Assembly (NCBI RefSeq): GCF_002929495.1
Contig: NZ_PJJJ01000036.1
Coordinates: 62,001 to 126,000 of the forward strand
DNA: 64,000 bases
DNA from: Cryobacterium sp. Y82
Lineage (GTDB): Bacteria; Actinomycetota; Actinomycetes; Actinomycetales; Microbacteriaceae
Direction of reading: 5' to 3'
Positions 24,840 to 33,399 of this stretch are shown here, piece by piece; position 1 is the stretch's first letter, and the number at the start of each line of letters is the position of its first letter. The translations under genes were made by a program, and so were the position numbers. Below the pieces are notes generated by a model, which was not told the DNA's origin, did not search any database, and saw nothing but the letters and a program-made list of their open reading frames with translations.

Positions 24840-27773
24840 CTATTCGCCGAGCAGGGCGAGCATGCTCGCGATCGTCTCGGAGAGTTTGGCGTCCGCGGTG
24901 CCGTAGTCGGCGAAGTTGCCGGCGGCGAGCGCGGTTGCCTTATCGGCGAGCGCCGTCTTGGCGACGGCGAGCAGCGACTTGAGTTGGGCATCCGTTGCCG
25001 CGTTGCCGGTCGATCCGGTCGGCACGTCCGCACCGCCGGTAGCGCCATCAGTCGCTGGGTCGGTCGGTGCAGCGCCGTTGTTCGTCGTGGCGTCGTCTGG
25101 CACGTCGGTGTCACCGGCAGTCGCACCCGAGTCACCGCCGAACAGAACGTCGAGGGCACCGTCGAGGGTGTCTTCAAACGCGATCTGGTCACCGAAGGCC
25201 ACGAGCACCTTCTGCAGCAGCGGATAGCTGGTCTCACCGGTGGACTTCACGTACACCGGCTGCACGTACAGCAGCCCGCCACCGACCGGGAGGGTCAGCA
25301 GGTTACCGTTGAGAACGGTCGATGACCCCTGCCGCAGTAGGTTGAGTTCGGTTGACACGGTCGGGTCTGCGTTGAAGACGTTTTGCACCTGGCCGGGGCC
25401 GGGGACGGTGCCGTCCTTGGGCAGGTTGAGCAGTCTGAGCTGTCCATACCCGTCGGCCCGCACGCCGTCTTCAGCACCAGCATCAGCGTCTACGGCGAGG
25501 TAACCATAAAGCACGTTACGGCTGGACTCACCGGTCGCTTCCGGCTGGAAAGTTGTATACAGCGAGAATGACGGCTTGTCCGATCCGGGCACCTGCATGG
25601 TGAGGTAGTAAGGCGGCTGCAGGGTGGGGTTTGTCGCCGGAGAATCCGGGTCGTTGGGTGAGATCCAAGCGTCGTCTTTGGAGTAGAACGACCCGGGGTC
25701 GGTCACGTGATACTGGCCGAGAATGGCGCGCTGCACCTTGAACAGGTCGGCCGGGTAGCGCACGTGGCTCATGAGGTCGCCGCTCATCTCGCTCATGGGC
25801 TTGAGCGTCGAGGGGAAGATCTTCTGCCAGGTCTGCAGGAGGGGTTCTTCGTCGTCCCAGGCATAGAGGGTGACTTCACCGCTGTAGGCGTCGACGGTGG
25901 CTTTGACCGAGTTGCGCATGTAGTTGATGCTGTCGAGGGCGTACGGCTGCGGTGGTGTCTGCGTGTCGGCGATAGCCTCACTCAGGCTCACCGGCGTCGA
26001 GTAGGGGTAGTTGGCCGAGGTCGTGTACCCGTCAACGATCCAGACGACCCGATTATCCACGACGGAGGGGTAGGCGTCGGAGTCCAGCGTCAGGTACGGC
26101 GCCACTTTCTGCACGCGGGTGACCGGGTCACGATCGTAGAGAATCTCCGACTGGTCGTTGACCGAGGAGGCCAGGAAGATCTGCTCGGACTGGAACTTCA
26201 GCGCATAGATGAGTTTCTTGAATGCATTGTCGAGTTTCGGTCCGCCGTCTCCGGAGAACGTCGTGTACGTCTGGCCAGCGCCCTCTGCGCCCGAGGGATA
26301 GTCCAGTTCGATCGGGTTGGCGCCGTCTTCATCACCGACGATCGAGTACTCGGGCGAGGTTTCGCCGAAGTAGATGCGCGGTTCGAAGTCACCGAGCGCG
26401 CCGCTTGTTGGGATGCCCGATTCGAGGAACACCGGCTGCCCATCGACCGAGCGTTGGTTGCCGTAGGCGGCAACTACTCCGTAGCCGTGGGTGTAGACGG
26501 TCTTCGAGTTGACCCAAGTGTTACCGGTATTCAGACCATCGATGTTGAGGTCGCGCACTGCAACAACGGTGTCCTGAGACACTCCGTCGATCACGTAGCG
26601 GTCGACATTGAGGTTGTCGGGGAACTGGTAGTACTGGCGGAACTGCTCGAGCTGACGGAACGAGTCACTGACCAGGGCCGGGTCGAGAATACGAATGTTC
26701 GCGGTCGTCGCGGCATCAGCACGCAGGGCTCCCGGCTCAGCGGTGGTCTTCGCGTTGTACGGAATCTCCTCAATGTCGGCCACATCATAGGCATCCCGGG
26801 TGAGATCGATATTGCGCTCGATGTAGTCGGCTTCGAGCGCCTTCGCGTTCGGCTCCACCTGGAAACGCTCGACGACCCAGGGGTAGAGCGAGCCGATCAG
26901 CAGGCTCGACACGATGAGCAGCGCGGTGCCGATGACCGGCAGGCGCCAGCGGCCGATGATGGCCGTGAGGATGAAGAGCAGGGCGACGACGGCGGCGATA
27001 CCGGCAAGAATGGCTCGGCCGGGGATGGTGGCGTTCACGTCGGTGTAGCCAGCGCCGGTGATGAGCGAACCCTGGTTGGTCAGGGTGGAGTACTGGTCGA
27101 ACCAGATGCTCACGGCCTGCAACAGCAGATACACGCCCGCCGTGACGGCGATCTGCACGCGGGCAGCCTTGGAGATGAGCACCTCGCGGCCGGATACCCG
27201 GATGGACCCGTACAGGTAGCTGGTCGCGACCGTGACGAGGGCGGAGATGAGTACGACAGCGGATGCGAAGGCGAGCACGGCCTGGTAAAACGGCAGATCC
27301 ATCAGGTAGAAGGAAATGTCAAAGCCGAACTGCGGGTCAACGCGCCCAGTCTCGGTGCGGTTGAGCCACATGAGCACGGTCTGCCAGCGGGTGGCGGCAG
27401 CCACACCGGCGAATAGGCCCAGAAGGGCGGGGATTCCGTACATCGCGAGGCGACGCAGCGGCTCGATGACCTGCTGGTAGCGATCGAGCTGCGAGTTGAG
27501 CTTCGCGTACACCGGGCGCAGGCGATAAGCCAGCTGGATGCTCACCCAGACCGGCACGGCCATGGCGACAAACCCGATCAGGAAGAGCACCGAACCGGCG
27601 ATCCACTGGGTGGTCAGCACATTGAGGAACCCGAGTTGGTCGAACCACAAGACATCGGTGTACAGTCCGGCAAAGATAAAGAACAGGATCACCAACCCCG
27701 CGATAATTGCTGCGGTAATTGCTAGCGGGGCTCGGCTGCGCCGGGGGGCGTTGTCGGCTGCTGATGAACTCAC
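24840..27773 (-). CDS. UPF0182 family large membrane protein
   Basis: The 977-residue protein starts at GTG 27771-27773. The N-terminal ~310 residues contain about seven transmembrane helices (ITAAIIAGLVILFFIFAGLY, then VLFLIGFVAMAVPVWVSIQL and others). The rest is a large extracytoplasmic domain with family blocks such as RNIDLTRDAYDV, YQFPDNLNVDRYVIDG, NTWVNSKTVYTHGYG and MRNSVKATVDAYSGEVTLYA, and an Asp/Ala/Thr-rich tail near 890-940. UPF0182 proteins are widespread in Actinobacteria; the biochemical function is not established. In mycobacteria it also neighbours the PDZ/Lon-like gene found here upstream. Confidence 0.95.
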   Translation of the reverse strand: MSSSAADNAPRRSRAPLAITAAIIAGLVILFFIFAGLYTDVLWFDQLGFLNVLTTQWIAGSVLFLIGFVAMAVPVWVSIQLAYRLRPVYAKLNSQLDRYQQVIEPLRRLAMYGIPALLGLFAGVAAATRWQTVLMWLNRTETGRVDPQFGFDISFYLMDLPFYQAVLAFASAVVLISALVTVATSYLYGSIRVSGREVLISKAARVQIAVTAGVYLLLQAVSIWFDQYSTLTNQGSLITGAGYTDVNATIPGRAILAGIAAVVALLFILTAIIGRWRLPVIGTALLIVSSLLIGSLYPWVVERFQVEPNAKALEADYIERNIDLTRDAYDVADIEEIPYNAKTTAEPGALRADAATTANIRILDPALVSDSFRQLEQFRQYYQFPDNLNVDRYVIDGVSQDTVVAVRDLNIDGLNTGNTWVNSKTVYTHGYGVVAAYGNQRSVDGQPVFLESGIPTSGALGDFEPRIYFGETSPEYSIVGDEDGANPIELDYPSGAEGAGQTYTTFSGDGGPKLDNAFKKLIYALKFQSEQIFLASSVNDQSEILYDRDPVTRVQKVAPYLTLDSDAYPSVVDNRVVWIVDGYTTSANYPYSTPVSLSEAIADTQTPPQPYALDSINYMRNSVKATVDAYSGEVTLYAWDDEEPLLQTWQKIFPSTLKPMSEMSGDLMSHVRYPADLFKVQRAILGQYHVTDPGSFYSKDDAWISPNDPDSPATNPTLQPPYYLTMQVPGSDKPSFSLYTTFQPEATGESSRNVLYGYLAVDADAGAEDGVRADGYGQLRLLNLPKDGTVPGPGQVQNVFNADPTVSTELNLLRQGSSTVLNGNLLTLPVGGGLLYVQPVYVKSTGETSYPLLQKVLVAFGDQIAFEDTLDGALDVLFGGDSGATAGDTDVPDDATTNNGAAPTDPATDGATGGADVPTGSTGNAATDAQLKSLLAVAKTALADKATALAAGNFADYGTADAKLSETIASMLALLGE

Positions 27774-27906
27774 GTATTGGCCTCTTGCGCTCAGTCATTA
27801 GGAACAGGGTGATCATAAACCGCGTGATCAGGGTCGACCCCTATCCTACTTAAGTACCCCTGAGAGAGTCATCATTACCGGGCCGCCTTAAGTTTTTCCT
27901 TCGTCG

Positions 27907-29010
27907 CTAGCGCGTTGGACAGGTCGGGACCTCGCTCGTGTCGCCGGTCTTGATCGCGTCGAGGGCGGCCAGTGCCTCATCGAGGGTGGCAACGGAGAAC
28001 ACGGTCAGGCCGTCGGGGATATTGCCGGTCACTTCGTCGCAGTTCTCGGCAGGAGCCAGAAACCAGCTCGCTTCATTCTCGACGGCGCCGTATAGCTTCT
28101 GCTGAATGCCGCCGATCGGGCCAACCGTGCCGGACTGATCGATCGTGCCGGTACCGGCCACGTTTTCGCCGCCTTGCAGCTCTCCAGGGGTGAGTTTGTC
28201 GATGATTCCGAGCGCGAACATCATGCCGGCGCTCGGTCCGCCCACCTTATCGAGTTGAATCTGCACCTCGAACGGAAAGTCGTAAGCGACTGAGACGTTG
28301 ACCCCGGCCACGACCGTGCCGGCGCTGTCAATCGGGGTGACCTCCACGGTCTGGGCTACGCCGCCTCGCACAATATCAAGACTGGCCGCCGTCTCGGCGC
28401 CGTTGATCTGCAACGCGGCACGCAGTTCCGCAACGTTGACAACCGGCGTCCCGTTCACTGCGGAGATCTGATCTCCGGGTTCGATCACATCCTCGGCCGG
28501 AGAGCCATCGGGCAGGCTCACCACCGAGACCGTCGTTGGGTAGTCGTAGCCGAGATGAGTCAGGGCCGCGGCGATGGCATCCTGTTGGGAATTGATCATG
28601 TCGGCGCTGGAGCGCGCATCCCGCTGTTCGGTGCTGACATCGGCGGGAAAGACCCGATCGATGGGGAGAACGGCCTCACTCGGGTCGAGCCATGCTCCGG
28701 CGACACTGAGCCAGCTCGGGCGGTTCTCCCGGTTGCCGAGCAGGGACACCGTGAGCAGGTCCAGCGTGCCCTTGGTCGGGTAGACCGTTTCACCCGGGAT
28801 GGTGATGAGAGCGGTCTCGACGTCGTTTTCATCGGTGGCGGAACCGAGGGTGTTGTAGACCGGTCCGGGTTTCTCGATGACGTAGGGGGCCGGCATGATG
28901 CCGAGAATCACCCCGGCGACGAGAGCGATCAACAACGCCGTCCAGCCGATCGAGGGGCGGCGACGCCGTGCACCCTGGGGGGCCGGTGAGTCATTGGTGA
29001 AGAGAGCCAC
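27907..29010 (-). CDS. Membrane-anchored PDZ and Lon-like (S16) serine protease
   Basis: GTG 29008-29010 follows AAAGGAGCACG and gives 367 residues; the open frame extends further upstream to 29073 but has no site there. One transmembrane helix spans about residues 21-40. A PDZ domain lies at about 155-225 (SPAEDVIEPGDQISAVNGTP), followed by a C-terminal Lon proteolytic domain with Ser260 in KVGGPSAGMM and Lys305 in GIQQKLYGAV, the Ser-Lys dyad of S16. The protein matches the YlbL-like family. It likely cleaves extracytoplasmic targets. It is divergent from the zincin-like gene at 29155. Confidence 0.92.
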   Translation of the reverse strand: MALFTNDSPAPQGARRRRPSIGWTALLIALVAGVILGIMPAPYVIEKPGPVYNTLGSATDENDVETALITIPGETVYPTKGTLDLLTVSLLGNRENRPSWLSVAGAWLDPSEAVLPIDRVFPADVSTEQRDARSSADMINSQQDAIAAALTHLGYDYPTTVSVVSLPDGSPAEDVIEPGDQISAVNGTPVVNVAELRAALQINGAETAASLDIVRGGVAQTVEVTPIDSAGTVVAGVNVSVAYDFPFEVQIQLDKVGGPSAGMMFALGIIDKLTPGELQGGENVAGTGTIDQSGTVGPIGGIQQKLYGAVENEASWFLAPAENCDEVTGNIPDGLTVFSVATLDEALAALDAIKTGDTSEVPTCPTR

Positions 29011-29154
29011 CGTGCTCCTTTTGTGTTGGTTCGTGCCAAGTTCCAGGCCGTGTTCGCGACGGGCGCATAGCAAGCCCTTCAGCCTAGGACATTTCCCAGC
29101 CCTGAGCGGGCTTCTCGCACTAGCGTAGAAGCATGCAACTGAGAGGGGCCTGAA

Positions 29155-30522
29155 GTGGCCGACGACTCCCTACCCCCGAACGATCAGAACCCGGGCGAGC
29201 CTAGTGACGAGTTCCGTGACATGCTGCGCGACATTCTGAGCGGCAAGAGCGGCATCGACCCAAGCCAGCTCGCCAACGCGGCCGGCCTGCCCAGCGATCC
29301 GGCCAGCGTGGCCGCACTCATGCAACAGCTTCAAGGTGCTATGAACTCCCAGGGCACCGGCGTGGACTGGCAGATTGCGCTCACGCAGGGTCAGCAGCGA
29401 GCGGCTAACGGCCAGCTTACGGCCACCGACGAGCAGCAGACCCAACTGCGCCAAGCTTTTCACATCGCGGCCCTCTGGCTCGATGACGTTATCTCCGTGG
29501 CTGAACTTACCGTTGACCCCCGGCTGATGACCCGCCGGGAATGGGTCACCGCGACTATGCCGCTCTGGACGCAGCTAGCCGAGCCCGTCGCCACGAGCAT
29601 CTCCGACTCGCTCACCCGGGTGTTCGCCGAACAGGTGCCAGAAGAGATGCAGGGCCTGGTGGCCAACGCGAGCCAGCTCGTGCGCAGCATCGGCGGAACC
29701 CTGTTCGCGATGCAGCTCGGCCAGGTCGTCGGGCAGCTGGCCAGCGAGGTCGTCAGCGGCGGCGACGTCGGGATTCCGCTGCTCGGCGAACAGCAGGCTG
29801 CTCTGCTCCCCCAGAACGTCGCCGACTTCGGCGCCGGCCTCGACGTTGCCGCCGACCAGGTGCAGATCTATCTGGCCGTGCGTGAGATTGCCCACGCCCG
29901 ACTGTTTCGTCACGCCCGCTGGCTGCGCCTGCACCTGACCAGCGCGGTCACAGCGTATGCGCGCGGTATCAGCATCGACTCCAGCCGGCTCGAAGAACTC
30001 GCTGGGAGCTTCGACCCCTCCAACCCGGAAGACCTGCGTCAGGCCATGGTGGATGGTTCGCTCATCCAGCAGAAGTCCGAGTCGCAGATCTCGGCCCTGT
30101 CCCGCCTCGAAACGATGCTCGCCCTGGTCGAAGGCTGGGTCGACGTCGTCACCGCGCGCGCCACGATCAGGCTGCCCAAAGCCGATGCCATCGCCGAGAC
30201 GGTCAAACGCCGCCGGGCTTCCGGCGGTCCGGCCGAATCCGCTTTCGCGACTCTCGTCGGTCTTGAGCTGCGCCCGCGCCGGCTGCGGGAGGCCGCAGCG
30301 ATGTGGCAGGCCGTGACGGATGCCGTCGGCAGCGAAGCGCGCGACGCCCTCTGGTCGCACCCCGACCTGCTGCCCACCGAGCAGGACATCGATGATCCTC
30401 AAAAGTTGATCGCCCGCCTCACGAGCGCGGCGCGAGGCGAGCCGGAGGTGCTTGACGACGTCGACCAGGCCCTTGCGGATCTGCTGCGCGATGACGGCGC
30501 CGAGCGCCCGCACGAGGAGTAG
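29155..30522 (+). CDS. Zincin-like zinc-dependent metalloprotease (DUF2342-type)
   Basis: The 455-residue protein starts at GTG 29155 after GAGAGGGGCC. It belongs to the actinobacterial zincin-like family once linked to F420 biosynthesis by genome context. A helix with REIAHARLFRHARWLRLHL resembles the metal-binding segment. An acidic, glycine-poor N-terminus (residues 1-50) and a helical core with ISVAELTVDPR and MTRREWV follow. The gene is not secreted and no membrane segment is seen. Protease activity is predicted from fold only. In mycobacteria the same family lies between the Lon-like and cyclodehydratase-like genes, as here. Confidence 0.85.
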   Translation: MADDSLPPNDQNPGEPSDEFRDMLRDILSGKSGIDPSQLANAAGLPSDPASVAALMQQLQGAMNSQGTGVDWQIALTQGQQRAANGQLTATDEQQTQLRQAFHIAALWLDDVISVAELTVDPRLMTRREWVTATMPLWTQLAEPVATSISDSLTRVFAEQVPEEMQGLVANASQLVRSIGGTLFAMQLGQVVGQLASEVVSGGDVGIPLLGEQQAALLPQNVADFGAGLDVAADQVQIYLAVREIAHARLFRHARWLRLHLTSAVTAYARGISIDSSRLEELAGSFDPSNPEDLRQAMVDGSLIQQKSESQISALSRLETMLALVEGWVDVVTARATIRLPKADAIAETVKRRRASGGPAESAFATLVGLELRPRRLREAAAMWQAVTDAVGSEARDALWSHPDLLPTEQDIDDPQKLIARLTSAARGEPEVLDDVDQALADLLRDDGAERPHEE

Positions 30523-30569
30523 AGGCGCGCAACGTTGCCACAACCTTTGCTGACCTATCGTCGTTCAAC

Positions 30570-30822
30570 GGACGAAATGTCCCAATCGAAGGCCTGCCGG
30601 CGGGAAACTTTTTCCGCGCCGATCTTCGACATCGTGCTGAAGGGTCTTACCATCCGCGGTTCCCTCGCGGGTACCCGTCAGGACATGGAAGAAGCCTTGC
30701 AGTTCTGCGCCCGCGGCCAGATTCATCCCACGGTCTCCGAACGTCGCCTCGACGACGTCAATGAGGTACTCGACGAGATGAAGCACGGCAAGATCGACGG
30801 CCGCGTGGTTATCCGCTACTGA
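30570..30822 (+). pseudogene. C-terminal fragment of a zinc-dependent alcohol dehydrogenase
   Basis: The last ~75 residues of an AdhP-type alcohol dehydrogenase remain: APIFDIVLKGLTIRGSLAGT, RQDMEEALQFCARGQIHP and RLDDVNEVLDEMKHGKIDGR, then VVIRY and a stop. Just upstream another frame gives NVPIEGLPAGNF, the family strand before it, separated by a one-base frameshift in the TTTTT near 30610. Nothing of the catalytic zinc-binding half is left. The fragment lies between two genes that are neighbours in mycobacteria, so it is a decayed insertion. Confidence 0.82.
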
Positions 30823-30827
30823 TAATC

Positions 30828-30883
30828 AGGTGCGGGCGGCGTTAGTGTCGAATCCCAATATCCGCGCGTAACCGCCCGCACCT
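30828..30883. terminator. Long-loop stem downstream of the dehydrogenase remnant
   Basis: Perfect 12-bp arms AGGTGCGGGCGG (30828-30839) and CCGCCCGCACCT (30872-30883) flank a 32-nt loop. It may be a leftover terminator of the dehydrogenase gene. No T-run follows. Confidence 0.45.
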
Positions 30884-30947
30884 TCGCCCCGATAACGTGC
30901 CTGTGGAGAACTTATCCAGCCGGGGTGATGTGCGTCATCATGTCGGC

Positions 30948-31793
30948 ATGGCTCTTCGACTGAATCCTCGGTACCCCCTGGTGTGGCGCACACCGGATTG
31001 TGTACAACTCGGCATCGACCACGCCGTTGTCACGATCGGCGGGCTCACGCTCGCTCACGAGGCAGTGCTGTCAGCCCTCGCCGCGGGGGTGCATCGATCA
31101 GGTGCGATGCTGCTGGGAACGCTGGCCGGAGCATCCGCTGCCGAGGTAACGCGCCTGCTCGAACTGCTTGAGCCGGCGCTGCTGTACGTATCAGACGATG
31201 CGCAACCCCCGGTCACGCCGCTGCCCCGCACCGTGCTCGTCGATGGCATTGGAACGACCGCTTTTCGCGTGCGCACCCTGCTGGCCAACCTCGGAATCGA
31301 GGAGCCGCTACCCGGCAATGAACCAGAACTGGCAGTGTTGGTCGGACAGTACGTCTTCTCACCGGAGCGCCACGGGCGCTGGCTACGCCGCGACATTCCC
31401 CACCTGCCGGTGGTGTTCAGCGACAGCTCCGCGCGGGTGGGCCCCATGGTCGAACCGGGCCTCGGGCCCTGCCTGACCTGTCTCGAACTCGCGCACGTTG
31501 ACGACGATTCGGCCTGGCCGGCCATGGCCTGCCAGCTCGCTCAACGGCAGGCTCCAAGCGAAACACCCCGGTTGAGCTTTGAGGTCGCCGCCCGGGTAGC
31601 CGGGCTCGTGCAGGATCGCCTGGAAACGGGGCGGTCAGCCGTGTTCGCCCGGTCTTTGCGCATTGACGCCGTCTCCGGCAGGGTTACGCGGAGCGAGCAC
31701 CGGCTCCACGAGCGGTGCGGCTGCCAAGCTCTTGCAGAAATCGAGACCGTTCCCGAGGCGCACGAGCCTGCACTCCGGAGGACGACCAGCTGA
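30948..31793 (+). CDS. Cyclodehydratase-like E1-fold protein (TOMM cyclodehydratase domain, orphan)
   Basis: ATG 30948 starts at MALRLNPRYPLVWRTPDCVQ, the usual family beginning, giving 281 residues; a GTG at 30897 is a longer option. The N-terminal half resembles the winged peptide-clasp region, the centre an E1/ThiF-like Rossmann core (TVLVDGIGTTAFRVRTLLAN). C-terminal Zn-type cysteines are seen as PCLTCLELAHVDDD and CGCQALAE. The family is named for azoline-forming cyclodehydratases of thiazole/oxazole-modified peptides, but no precursor peptide or YcaO gene is nearby. A conserved, probably non-bacteriocin role is likely. Its last 110 bp overlap the UvrD2 gene on the other strand. Confidence 0.75.
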   Translation: MALRLNPRYPLVWRTPDCVQLGIDHAVVTIGGLTLAHEAVLSALAAGVHRSGAMLLGTLAGASAAEVTRLLELLEPALLYVSDDAQPPVTPLPRTVLVDGIGTTAFRVRTLLANLGIEEPLPGNEPELAVLVGQYVFSPERHGRWLRRDIPHLPVVFSDSSARVGPMVEPGLGPCLTCLELAHVDDDSAWPAMACQLAQRQAPSETPRLSFEVAARVAGLVQDRLETGRSAVFARSLRIDAVSGRVTRSEHRLHERCGCQALAEIETVPEAHEPALRRTTS

Positions 31794-33399
31794 GCGCTAG
31801 CCGCCTGCGGGCCCGCGTGATACCGACGTAGAGCAGTCGGCGCTCCTCGTCTATCTGGTCGAAAGTGCTCGCATAGCTGATCGGCACCAGACCTTCGCTC
31901 AGGCCGACCACGAACACGACATCCCACTCGAGGCCCTTAGCCGAGTGCATGGTGGCCAGTGTCACCGCCGAGACGGTCGGTTCATGCTGGCCGGCCTGAC
32001 GCTCCATCAGCTCGTCGGTAAACTGACGAAAGGTCGTTCCGGCGGCGGCCTGGTCGACCAGGCCCATCAGAGCATTGAGCGATTCCCACCGAGCCTGAAC
32101 TGCGCCGCGTGTCTCGGGAGCGGTCTGGCTCCAGCCGAGGGACCGCAGCACGTCGCTGACCGATTTGAACAGCGGTTCCCCGATGATGGAAACGGATGCT
32201 GCGCGCAGGCTCATCACCGCCTGCTTCACCTCGGGCAGGTCGAAGAACCGTTTGGCGCCGCGAATCTGGTAGCTCACTCCCACCTCGGTCAGCGCTGTTT
32301 CCAGCAGTGCCGCCTGCACGTTGACCCGAAACAGTACGGCGATGTCTTCGGGCTTGGTACCGGTGCCGATGAGCTGCACAATCTGCTCCGCAACACCGCG
32401 CGCCTCGGCCATATCGGAGGCATACCCGCGCACCGACGGATCAGGACCGGTGTCGGATTGTGCAGCGTGCAGGGTCAGCGCGCCGGAACGGCCGCGCATG
32501 AGCTGGTTCGCAGTAGCAACGATGGGCGCGGTCGACCGGTAGTTCTGCTCGAGCCGCACCACTGTGGCATCCTCGTAGTGTTTGGGAAAGTCGAGCAGGT
32601 AGTCGCTGCGGGCACCGGCGAAGGAGTAAATGGTCTGGCTGGCGTCGCCGACGACGCAGAGATCGCGGCGGTCGCCGAGCCAGAGCGCCAGCAGGTCGTG
32701 CTGCAGCGGGGAGACGTCCTGATATTCGTCAACGACGAAGAACCGGTACTGCTCACGCACCTGCAGGGCGACGGACGGTTCGGCCTCGATCATGCCGGCC
32801 ATGGCGAGCAGCACGTCTTCAAAGTCGATCTGCTTCCGATCGTCTTTGAGCTTCTCGTAGGTCTGTTGCAGGGCGACGACCTGGTCGACGTCGAGCCGTC
32901 CGGGCAGGCTGCGGCGGGCGATGCCGGCCGCATACTGCTCGATGCTCAGACCGCTGGTCTTGCGCCACTCCACCTCAGCCGCAAGGTCTCGCAGGGTGGC
33001 CGTGTCGATTTTAAGGTGCAGGGCCTCGGCAGCGTGCCCGAGAATGCGGCCCTTACCGTCGAGGATGCGCGGTGCCTGCCCGCCGACGACGTGCGGCCAG
33101 AAGTAGTTCAGTTGAGACAACGCGGCGGCGTGAAAGGTGCGGGCGGCCACCCCACCGGCACCGAGCTGCCGCAGGCGGCCACGGAGTTCGGCCGCCGACC
33201 GGCTCGTGAAGGTGAGCGCCATGACCCGGTTCGGGGCATAGGCGCCGGTAAGCACGCCGAGGGCGATGCGGTGCGTGATGGCGCGGGTTTTGCCGGTTCC
33301 GGCGCCGGCGAGCATGCAGACCGGGCCGATCAGCGCTTCGGCGGCAATGCGCTGTTGTTCATCGAGGCCGTTCAGCAGCGAGTGGGCGGTCACCGTCAC
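31684..33399 (-). CDS. uvrD2: UvrD2-type superfamily 1A DNA helicase
   Basis: The start is GTG 33397-33399, sharing GTGA with the end of nudC; 571 residues. Helicase motifs are intact: LAGAGTGKTRAITHRIALG (I), ALTFTSRSAAELRGRLRQLG (Ia), FFVVDEYQDVSPLQHDLLAL (II), VVGDASQTIYSFAGA (III), VRLEQNYRSTAPIV (IV), TMHSAKGLEWDVVFVVGLSE (V) and LLYVGITRARRRLALSW (VI). It unwinds DNA 3' to 5' with ATP. Mycobacterial UvrD2 is about 700 residues with an HRDC domain and tetracysteine; here the protein stops soon after motif VI, so those parts are absent. Confidence 0.92.
   Translation of the reverse strand: MTVTAHSLLNGLDEQQRIAAEALIGPVCMLAGAGTGKTRAITHRIALGVLTGAYAPNRVMALTFTSRSAAELRGRLRQLGAGGVAARTFHAAALSQLNYFWPHVVGGQAPRILDGKGRILGHAAEALHLKIDTATLRDLAAEVEWRKTSGLSIEQYAAGIARRSLPGRLDVDQVVALQQTYEKLKDDRKQIDFEDVLLAMAGMIEAEPSVALQVREQYRFFVVDEYQDVSPLQHDLLALWLGDRRDLCVVGDASQTIYSFAGARSDYLLDFPKHYEDATVVRLEQNYRSTAPIVATANQLMRGRSGALTLHAAQSDTGPDPSVRGYASDMAEARGVAEQIVQLIGTGTKPEDIAVLFRVNVQAALLETALTEVGVSYQIRGAKRFFDLPEVKQAVMSLRAASVSIIGEPLFKSVSDVLRSLGWSQTAPETRGAVQARWESLNALMGLVDQAAAGTTFRQFTDELMERQAGQHEPTVSAVTLATMHSAKGLEWDVVFVVGLSEGLVPISYASTFDQIDEERRLLYVGITRARRRLALSWSSSGVQARAPRERSRFLQELGSRTARGAGARSA

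Noticed and set aside
25707-27416. A 569-codon plus-strand frame opposite the UPF0182 gene
   Set aside because: It is rich in Val/Gly/Arg/Asp with no recognisable domain and lies entirely antisense to a conserved gene.
30948-31793. A thiazole/oxazole-modified microcin cluster
   Set aside because: Only the cyclodehydratase-like gene is present. No YcaO, dehydrogenase, precursor or transporter gene was found nearby.
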